Shown here one piece after another: positions 58,303-64,000 of a DNA stretch of 64,000 nt. Under the pieces are notes generated by a model. The model made no database searches. It worked only from the letters and a program-made list of their open reading frames with translations, and was not told the DNA's origin. The position numbers were made by a program, and so were the translations under genes. The first letter of the stretch is position 1. The number at the start of each line of letters is the position of its first letter. Origin of the DNA: Pseudoxanthomonas sp. Root630 (GTDB taxonomy: Bacteria > Pseudomonadota > Gammaproteobacteria > Xanthomonadales > Xanthomonadaceae); contig NZ_LMGY01000019.1 in assembly GCF_001427585.1 (NCBI RefSeq), positions 92,390 through 156,389 of the forward strand, read 5' to 3'.

Positions 58303-61300
58303 TCAGGGCGCCAGCGTGGCCAGCAATGCCTTGGCGGCATTGAAGCGATCCGGCGCGTCGGGCAGCGGTACCTTGATCCGCAGCTTGTCCGGGCCGTCCA
58401 TCGTGTAGAGCTTGGGCTGCTTCTGGATCAGCTGGATCACCGCCATCGGGTCGATGTTCGGCTTGCTCTCGAACACGATACGACCGCCGTGCTCGCCAAG
58501 CTCCAGCTTGCGGATGCCCAAACCGTTCGCCGCCAGTTTCAATTCGGCCGTGGCGAACAGGTACTTCGCGGGATCGGGCAGCAGACCGAAGCGGTCGATC
58601 ATCTCCACCTGCAGGTCGCGCAGGTCGTCCTTCTCCGGCGCGCTGCTGATGCGCTTGTACAGGGTCAGGCGGGTATGCACGTCGGGCAGGTAGTCCTCGG
58701 GGATCAGCGCGGGCACGTTCAATTCGACCTCGGCGCCGCGGCGCTCCTGGCCCAGGTCGACGTCGGGCAGGTGGCCGGCCCGGATCGAACGCACGGCACG
58801 CTCCAGCAGCTCGGTGTACAGGCTGAAGCCGACCTCGGCCATCTGGCCGCTCTGGTCCTCGCCCAGCAGTTCGCCGGCACCGCGGATCTCGAGGTCGTGC
58901 GTCGCGAGGGTGAAGCCCGCGCCCAGTTCGTCCATCGAGGCGATCGCTTCCAGCCGGCGCTGCGCGTCGGCGGTGATGCTGCGCTTGTCCGGTACCACCA
59001 GGTAGGCGTAGCTGCGGTGGTGCGAACGACCGACGCGCCCGCGCAGCTGGTGCAGCTGCGCGAGGCCGAACTTGTCGGCACGGTTCATGATGATGGTGTT
59101 GGCGTTCGGGATGTCGATGCCCGATTCGATGATCGTCGTGCACAGCAGCACGTTGAAGCGTTGCTTCTGGAAATCCAGCATCACCTGTTCCAGCTCGCGT
59201 TCCGGCATCTGCCCGTGGGCGATGCCGATGCGGGCTTCGGGCACCAGTTCCTGCAACTCCCGCTGCATGCGGCCGATGCTCTCCACGTCGTTGTGCAGGA
59301 AGTACACCTGGCCGCCACGCGACAGCTCGCGCTGGAAAGCTTCCTTCAACAGCGCGTCGTCCCACGGCGTCACGAAGGTCTGCACCGCCATGCGGTTGGC
59401 CGGCGGCGTGGCGATGATGGACAGGTCGCGCAGGCCGGCCATCGCCATGTTCAGCGTGCGCGGGATCGGCGTGGCGGTCAGCGTCAACAAGTGGACGTTG
59501 GCGCGCAGCGCTTTCAACGCTTCCTTCTGACGCACGCCGAAACGCTGCTCCTCGTCCACGATCACCAGGCCGAGGTCCTTGAACTTCACGTCCGGCTGCA
59601 GCAGGCGATGGGTGCCGACGATGACGTCCAGCTTGCCCTCGGCCAGCTTGTCGAGTTCCGCCTTGATTTCCTTGGCGGTCTTGAAGCGCGACAGCACCTC
59701 GACCTTCAACGGCCAGTCGGCGAAACGGTCGCGGAAATTGCGGTAATGCTGCTCGGCCAGCAGCGTGGTCGGTACGAGCACCGCCACCTGCTTGCCGGCG
59801 CTGGCGGCGGCGAAGGCCGCGCGCACCGCGACTTCGGTCTTGCCGAAGCCGACGTCGCCGCAGACCACGCGGTCCATCGGCTGGCTGGACTGCAGATCGC
59901 GCAGCACCGCTTCGATGGCCGCGCGCTGGTCGGGCGTCTCCTCGAACGGAAAACCAGCCGCGAACGGCTCGTACATCGGCCGGTCCACGTGCAGCGCCAG
60001 GCCGGCGCGGGCCTGGCGGCGCGCCTGGATCTCCAGCAGCTCCGCCGCGACGTCGCGGACTTTCTCGGCCGCCTTCTTCTTCGCCTTGGCCCAGGCTTCG
60101 CCGCCGAGCGAATGCAGCGGCGCGGTCTCCGGCGAGGCGCCCGAGTAGCGGCTGATCAGGTGCAGCTGCGCGACCGGCACGTACAGGCGATCGCCCTTGG
60201 CGTATTCGATTTCCAGGAACTCGCCCGGCATCCCGCCCACGTCCATCGCGATCAGGCCGCGATAGCGACCCACGCCGTGGTCTTCGTGGACGATGGGCGC
60301 GCCTTCGGTCAGTTCACCGAGGTCGCGGATGATGGCTTCCGGCTCGCGGCCGGTACGCTTGCGACGATGCGCCTGGGTGGCGCGCTCGGGGAACAGCTGC
60401 CGCTCGGTGAGCACCGCGATGCGCGGATCGTCGAGGGCGAAGCCGTCTTCCAGCGGCGCCACGGTGATGGCGAAGCGTGGAAGCCCCTCTCCCTCCGGGA
60501 GAGGGGTCGGGGAGAGGGTGCGGGACGTGCGCGGTGGTTCTGCTGCCGAGGTCTTCGCTGCACCCGCATCCGGCGCTGCGCGCCACCTTCTCCCGGCGGG
60601 AGCAGGGAGGAATACGCTGAAGTCCGCGACGACCGTCGGCTTCAGTTCCGCCGCCTGCAGCACTTCCAGCAGCGCCTCGCGCCGGCCCGGCGAATCGGAG
60701 GCGATCAGGACGCGGCCGGGATAGTGACCGAGGAACGACTTCAGCGCTTCGCCGGCGGGCGCATCCTTCGCCGCGACGGGCAGCGGCGGCAACGGTTGGT
60801 CGCCCAGCGGCAGGGCGTCGGCGTGGCGGCTGTGCTGCGGCCCGCACACATCGACGCGGGACTGCTGGTTGAGCCGCTCGCGCAGGCCGTCCGGTGACAG
60901 GTAGAGCTCGTCCGGCGGCAGCAGCGGGCGCTCGATGTCGTGGCGGCGCTGCTCGTAGCGGTTGCGCGTCTGCGCCCAGAACGCTTCCGCTGCTTCACCG
61001 AAACCGTCGGTCAGCACCGGCAGCGTGTTGGCGTGCAGGTAATCGAACAGCGTCGAGGTCGCGTCGAAGAACAGCGGCAGGTAGTACTCCACGCCCGCCG
61101 GTGCCAGGCCCGATTTCAGATCCTGGTACAGCGCGCTGCGGCGCGTGTCCACGTCGAAGCGGTCGCGCAGCAGCGTCATCGCGCGCTCCACCGAGCGCTC
61201 GTCCAGCGGCACTTCACGGCCGGGCAGCAACTGCACCGATTCCACCCGATCGAGCGAACGCTGGCTCTCCGGGTCGAAGTGGCGGAGCGAGTCGACCGTG

Positions 61301-61890
61301 TCGTCCAGCAACTCGATGCGCAGCGGCGCATCGGCACCCATCGGGTAGACATCCAGCAGCCCGCCGCGCACGGCGAAGTCGCCCGGGTCCAGCACCTGCG
61401 GCACGTGCCGGTAGCTGGCGGCCTCCAGCCGGCGCTTCTCGTCATCGAAGTCCAGCCGTTGGCCCACGCGGTAGTCGAAGCTGCCGCCAGCGATGTGCCG
61501 CAGCGGCGAGAGGCGCTGCATCAGCGTCTGCACCGGCACCACCACGATGCCCTTCTTCAACGTCGGCAGGCGATGCAGGGCCGAGAGGCGCTGCGACACG
61601 ATGTCCGGATGCGGACTGAACTGGTCGTAGGGCAGGGTCTCCCAGTCCGGGAAAGGCACCACCGGCAGGTCGCTCGCAGCGCCCAGCAGCGTGTGCAGGT
61701 CGGCTTCCAGTTGGTGGGCTTCGTGGTTGTCACGCGCCACCATCAACACGGGGCCGTCGTGCGCACGCGCGGCCGCGGCGATCGACCAGGCCAGCGCGGT
61801 CGGCGAAGCGGGTGCGCGCCACCAGGCGCGCGACTGGCCGCCACGCGGCAGCGGGGGAGCGGGAGGGGCGGAATTGTCGGCGTCGGTCAT
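58303..61890 (-). CDS. mfd: Transcription-repair coupling factor Mfd, with an in-frame repeat insertion
   Basis: Displaces RNA polymerase stalled at DNA lesions and recruits UvrA. 1195 residues, about 40 more than usual. Order: UvrB-like region (1-about 420), inserted segment (about 428-469), RNAP-interaction region (H-E-D-H-G-V-G-R-Y-R-G), then the helicase with G-D-V-G-F-G-K-T-E (Walker A), D-E-E-Q-R-F-G and S-H-H-R-S-Y-A-Y, and the C-terminal TRCF domain. The insertion is a 124-bp dispersed element (60484-60607) read in frame as an Arg/Ala/Pro-rich peptide. The rest of the enzyme looks intact. Confidence 0.96.
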   Translation of the reverse strand: MTDADNSAPPAPPLPRGGQSRAWWRAPASPTALAWSIAAAARAHDGPVLMVARDNHEAHQLEADLHTLLGAASDLPVVPFPDWETLPYDQFSPHPDIVSQRLSALHRLPTLKKGIVVVPVQTLMQRLSPLRHIAGGSFDYRVGQRLDFDDEKRRLEAASYRHVPQVLDPGDFAVRGGLLDVYPMGADAPLRIELLDDTVDSLRHFDPESQRSLDRVESVQLLPGREVPLDERSVERAMTLLRDRFDVDTRRSALYQDLKSGLAPAGVEYYLPLFFDATSTLFDYLHANTLPVLTDGFGEAAEAFWAQTRNRYEQRRHDIERPLLPPDELYLSPDGLRERLNQQSRVDVCGPQHSRHADALPLGDQPLPPLPVAAKDAPAGEALKSFLGHYPGRVLIASDSPGRREALLEVLQAAELKPTVVADFSVFLPAPAGRRWRAAPDAGAAKTSAAEPPRTSRTLSPTPLPEGEGLPRFAITVAPLEDGFALDDPRIAVLTERQLFPERATQAHRRKRTGREPEAIIRDLGELTEGAPIVHEDHGVGRYRGLIAMDVGGMPGEFLEIEYAKGDRLYVPVAQLHLISRYSGASPETAPLHSLGGEAWAKAKKKAAEKVRDVAAELLEIQARRQARAGLALHVDRPMYEPFAAGFPFEETPDQRAAIEAVLRDLQSSQPMDRVVCGDVGFGKTEVAVRAAFAAASAGKQVAVLVPTTLLAEQHYRNFRDRFADWPLKVEVLSRFKTAKEIKAELDKLAEGKLDVIVGTHRLLQPDVKFKDLGLVIVDEEQRFGVRQKEALKALRANVHLLTLTATPIPRTLNMAMAGLRDLSIIATPPANRMAVQTFVTPWDDALLKEAFQRELSRGGQVYFLHNDVESIGRMQRELQELVPEARIGIAHGQMPERELEQVMLDFQKQRFNVLLCTTIIESGIDIPNANTIIMNRADKFGLAQLHQLRGRVGRSHHRSYAYLVVPDKRSITADAQRRLEAIASMDELGAGFTLATHDLEIRGAGELLGEDQSGQMAEVGFSLYTELLERAVRSIRAGHLPDVDLGQERRGAEVELNVPALIPEDYLPDVHTRLTLYKRISSAPEKDDLRDLQVEMIDRFGLLPDPAKYLFATAELKLAANGLGIRKLELGEHGGRIVFESKPNIDPMAVIQLIQKQPKLYTMDGPDKLRIKVPLPDAPDRFNAAKALLATLAP
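60484..60607. repeat. CTCTCCC-family element inside mfd (copy E, 124 bp)
   Basis: It begins CCCCTCTCCC-TCC-GGGAGAGGGG and ends CTTCTCCC-GGC-GGGAGCAG, aligning with copy B in order, orientation and length (124 bp). AG flanks both ends, so 124 plus a 2-bp target duplication equals 126 bp, or 42 codons, and the frame is kept. In mfd (minus strand) it encodes a segment with T-L-S-P-T-P-L-P-E-G-E-G. Confidence 0.88.
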
Positions 61891-62001
61891 GGGTGCACAA
61901 AACAGCAGCAGCGCCGGACACCGTGGGGTGCCCAGCGCAAAGGGATGTGCAGTGTACCAACAGGCCCGCGGGGCGCAGCCTTCACCGCCGCGCGCGATGC
62001 C

Positions 62002-62274
62002 TCATTCGGCGGTCAACGGGTCGATGATCGCCACCACCGGCGAAATGCGGTTGGCGGGGAAACCGCCACGCATCGCGTGTTCGCGCACGAGCGCCTCGCT
62101 GGCTGCGCGGTAGACGCAGTAGACCTTGTCGTCGGTGACATAGCTGTGTTCCCACTGCACCTGCGGGCCGAGGTCGGCGAGCACGCCGCAGGACTTCTGC
62201 GAAACGGCTTTCAGCTCGGCCGGCGTCATCAGGCCGGCCCCCTCTATGTCGCGTTCGATCAGGTAGCGGGGCAT
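62002..62274 (-). CDS. DUF4242 family small protein
   Basis: 90 residues. The opening M-P-R-Y-L-I-E-R-D-I-E-G-A-G is typical of DUF4242 (ferredoxin-like fold, called nickel-binding or SCO4226-like in some annotations). V-Q-W-E-H-S-Y-V-T-D-D-K-V-Y-C-V-Y supplies conserved His/Cys residues, and I-S-P-V-V-A-I-I-D closes the fold. The role is unknown. It begins 19 bp after the methyltransferase stop, so they form a likely two-gene unit. Confidence 0.85.
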   Translation of the reverse strand: MPRYLIERDIEGAGLMTPAELKAVSQKSCGVLADLGPQVQWEHSYVTDDKVYCVYRAASEALVREHAMRGGFPANRISPVVAIIDPLTAE

Positions 62275-62293
62275 GGGGGTCTCCTCGGCGGGG

Positions 62294-63343
62294 TCAGGGG
62301 CGGGCTTCCAGTACCAGGTTGAACGGCGTTTGCGTCGCGCGCCGGAAACGTCCGAATCCCCCTTCGGTCATGATCGCCTGCAGGCGTGCCTGGCCGGCCT
62401 GGGCCCCGAGCGCCGGCCCATGGCGCGCCAGCGAGACCGGCACGCAGATCTGCGACGACGCGCCGTAATACACGCGCCCCACCGGATTGAGGTTGTCCTG
62501 CACCGCGTCGCCAGCGAAGGGTTCCACCAGCAGGCAGTGGCCGTCGGGACGGAGCGCCTGGCGGGCATGCCGGGCAGCGCCCACCGGGTCGCCCATGTCG
62601 TGCAGGCAATCGAAGAACGCCACCAGGTCGAGGCCTTCGTCTTCGTAGCCGACCGCATCGGCCACAGCGAAGTGCGCGTTGCTGACGCCGGCCGCCCGCG
62701 CGCGTTCGTTGGCGGTGCGGATCGAGTCGGCGTGGTAGTCGTAGCCGATGAACTGCGAACGCGGGAACGCCTTCGCCATCAGCAGCGTGCTCGCCCCGTG
62801 CCCGCAACCCACGTCGGCCACGCGGGCGCCCTGCGAGAGCTTGTCCACCACGCCGTCGAGCGCAGGCAGCCACTCGGTCATTAGGTGGGCGTGGTAGCCG
62901 GCGCGGAAGAAGCGTTCCGTGCCATGGAACAGGCATGCATGGTGTTCGCCCCATTCCATGCCCTGGCCGGTCCGGAAGTTGTCGGTCGTGCGCTCCAGGG
63001 CATGGAAGGCGGCTTCGACGATGTAGTACGCGCCGGCCAGGTCGACCGGGCTGTCGGGGCTGGCCAGGCACAGCCGCTGCGCGTCATCCAGCGCGTAGTG
63101 CCCCGTCGCGGCATCGTAGGTGACGTAGCCGCCCGCGGCCTGGTTGGCCAGCCACTCGCGGATGTAGCGCTCGTGGGTGCGGGTCCGCTCGGCGAGTTCG
63201 GCGGGGGTGGCGGGAGATTCCGCCAGGGCGCGATACAGGCCGAGGCGATCGCCGACCAGCATCAGGGTGGCGCTGATGGCCGCGCCCAGATCCCCTACGG
63301 CATGGCCGAGGAAGGCATTGAGTCGGTCTTCGGGGCTGTCCAT
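62294..63343 (-). CDS. Class I SAM-dependent methyltransferase with N-terminal winged helix
   Basis: 349 residues. The N-terminal winged-helix segment (about 15-90: Y-R-A-L-A-E-S-P-A-T-P-A-E-L-A-E-R-T and G-G-Y-V-T-Y-D-A) is followed by a methyltransferase core with V-A-D-V-G-C-G-H-G-A-S-T (SAM loop) and F-D-C-L-H-D-M-G. The layout resembles small-molecule O- or S-methyltransferases. The substrate is not deducible. Co-transcribed with the DUF4242 gene. Confidence 0.9.
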   Translation of the reverse strand: MDSPEDRLNAFLGHAVGDLGAAISATLMLVGDRLGLYRALAESPATPAELAERTRTHERYIREWLANQAAGGYVTYDAATGHYALDDAQRLCLASPDSPVDLAGAYYIVEAAFHALERTTDNFRTGQGMEWGEHHACLFHGTERFFRAGYHAHLMTEWLPALDGVVDKLSQGARVADVGCGHGASTLLMAKAFPRSQFIGYDYHADSIRTANERARAAGVSNAHFAVADAVGYEDEGLDLVAFFDCLHDMGDPVGAARHARQALRPDGHCLLVEPFAGDAVQDNLNPVGRVYYGASSQICVPVSLARHGPALGAQAGQARLQAIMTEGGFGRFRRATQTPFNLVLEARP

Positions 63344-63460
63344 GGGGAGGCACCTTGCCGGGACACGGCAAGGCCTGCCGCCAGCTCCCCGACGCGCAGG
63401 TTACCCCGGTGGGGCGGAGCGGAATGGCCGTTGATCGGAACAGCAGGCCGCGTGGCGGCC

Positions 63461-64000
63461 TCAGGGTTCTTCGTTGAGATCCAGTACCACGCGTACCAGG
63501 CCGGCGCTGTCGGCCTCGCGCACGCGCTTGAAGCCCAGCGACTGGGCGAGCTGCAGCATCGGCTCGTTGCTGTCGAGCACGTCGCCGTAGAGGCGGTCGA
63601 GCTTCTTCGAGCGCGCCCACTTGGCCAGTTTCCGCATCAGGTGGCGGCCCAGGCCCTGGCCGGCGATGAAGTGGCTGACCAGGATGGCGAATTCGGCATC
63701 GCGCGTGCGCGCCACCAGCGAGGCGCGTGCGACGGCGCCGACCAGTGCCTCGCCCGGTGGCAGCGGTTCGGCCGCGACCAGCGCGAACTCGGTGTTCGGG
63801 TCGGGATGGGTCAGGCGCTGCGCCATGTCCGGCGTCAGCTCCTTCAGCGCGTACAGGAAGCGCTGGCGGATCTCTTCCGGCCCGAGCAGGCCGAACGCGC
63901 CCTGGATGGGGCCGGCGTCCTCCGGGCGGATCGGGCGGATCAGCAATTCGCGTCCGCTGGGCAGGCGGAAGTGTTCATGCCAGGGCGGCAGGCGTTTCGG
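63461..64000 (-). CDS. GNAT acetyltransferase, 5' end beyond the window
   Basis: Coding in frame continues to the right edge, so the gene is partial. Visible: 179 codons ending at 63461. GNAT features are L-I-R-P-I-R-P-E-D-A (beta-1 and helix), A-E-F-A-I-L-V-S (beta-4) and Q-G-L-G-R-H-L-M-R-K (acetyl-CoA loop), then L-G-F-K-R-V-R near the end. The edge residues R-L-P-P-W-H-E-H-F-R-L-P-S-G-R-E-L precede the domain. A start at TTG 63946 would truncate it, so it is unlikely. Confidence 0.85.
   Translation of the reverse strand, partial: PKRLPPWHEHFRLPSGRELLIRPIRPEDAGPIQGAFGLLGPEEIRQRFLYALKELTPDMAQRLTHPDPNTEFALVAAEPLPPGEALVGAVARASLVARTRDAEFAILVSHFIAGQGLGRHLMRKLAKWARSKKLDRLYGDVLDSNEPMLQLAQSLGFKRVREADSAGLVRVVLDLNEEP

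Noticed and set aside
1-64000. CRISPR arrays, tRNA, rRNA, prophage, toxin-antitoxin or defence genes
   Set aside because: No regularly spaced repeats, no recognisable tRNA or rRNA, and no phage or nuclease modules; the Arc-like gene lies in a membrane operon without a toxin partner.

Overview
The window is ordinary chromosome from a high-GC gammaproteobacterium of the Xanthomonadaceae. Pseudoxanthomonas, Stenotrophomonas or Lysobacter-like is the best guess, judged from protein character, the minCDE, rlmKL and bpt neighbourhood types, and the REP-like intergenic repeats; no rRNA or tRNA is present to confirm it. Genes are dense on both strands. The longest gene-free stretch is about 270 bp, and I see no prophage, insertion sequence, CRISPR array or defence island. 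Layout: 0.1-3.1 kb carries, leftward, a GNAT acetyltransferase and minC-minD-minE (division-site placement), followed by a small HExxH protein. 3.3-7.7 kb carries, rightward, a DesK/DesR-like two-component system, an SRPBCC protein, a DUF423 protein and a DNA glycosylase. 7.7-11.6 kb is a leftward run of membrane genes (40-aa peptide, SPFH protein, Arc-like RHH protein, DUF4177, PH-like protein, M15 peptidase, DUF4328) behind a promoter overlapped by a perfect palindrome. 11.7-26.4 kb is mixed housekeeping: purT, an EEP-fold lipoprotein, bpt, a PAP2-like protein, a seven-EF-hand protein, two tandem ECF sigma factors with membrane tails, tesB, an amidase, a MOSC protein, rlmKL, and a CheY-like regulator beside a protein with four MshEN-type c-di-GMP-binding motifs fused to a CheX-like phosphatase domain. 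About 27.8-51.9 kb is a large polyamine and beta-alanine catabolism region. Leftward it has a beta-alanine/omega-amino acid transaminase, alanine dehydrogenase and malonate/methylmalonate-semialdehyde dehydrogenase. Rightward and divergent are a PuuR-like regulator, aldehyde dehydrogenase PuuC and an MFS permease. Then come PuuB and a first PuuA-like ligase (leftward), and PuuD, a second PuuA-like ligase, a class III aminotransferase, two tandem periplasmic binding proteins, PotG, PotH, PotI and a succinate-semialdehyde dehydrogenase (rightward). A bacteriohemerythrin and a diguanylate cyclase interrupt it. 52-64 kb holds two pirins, a small secreted protein, aquaporin Z, a phosphohistidine phosphatase lipoprotein, a phospholipase D-family protein, an HD-GYP protein, mfd, a DUF4242 protein, a methyltransferase and a GNAT gene cut by the right edge. 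How they work together: the polyamine genes encode uptake of putrescine/spermidine, gamma-glutamylation, oxidation, aldehyde dehydrogenation and amide hydrolysis to GABA-type products. Transaminases and dehydrogenases then feed succinate and acetyl-CoA, with alanine dehydrogenase recycling the alanine made by pyruvate-dependent transamination. The most unusual observations are (i) a 124-bp dispersed palindromic element, seen several times between genes here, that also sits in frame inside mfd and adds about 42 residues; (ii) the MshEN-CheX fusion next to a CheY-like protein; and (iii) the SPFH/Arc/PH-like operon with an operator-like palindrome in its promoter.
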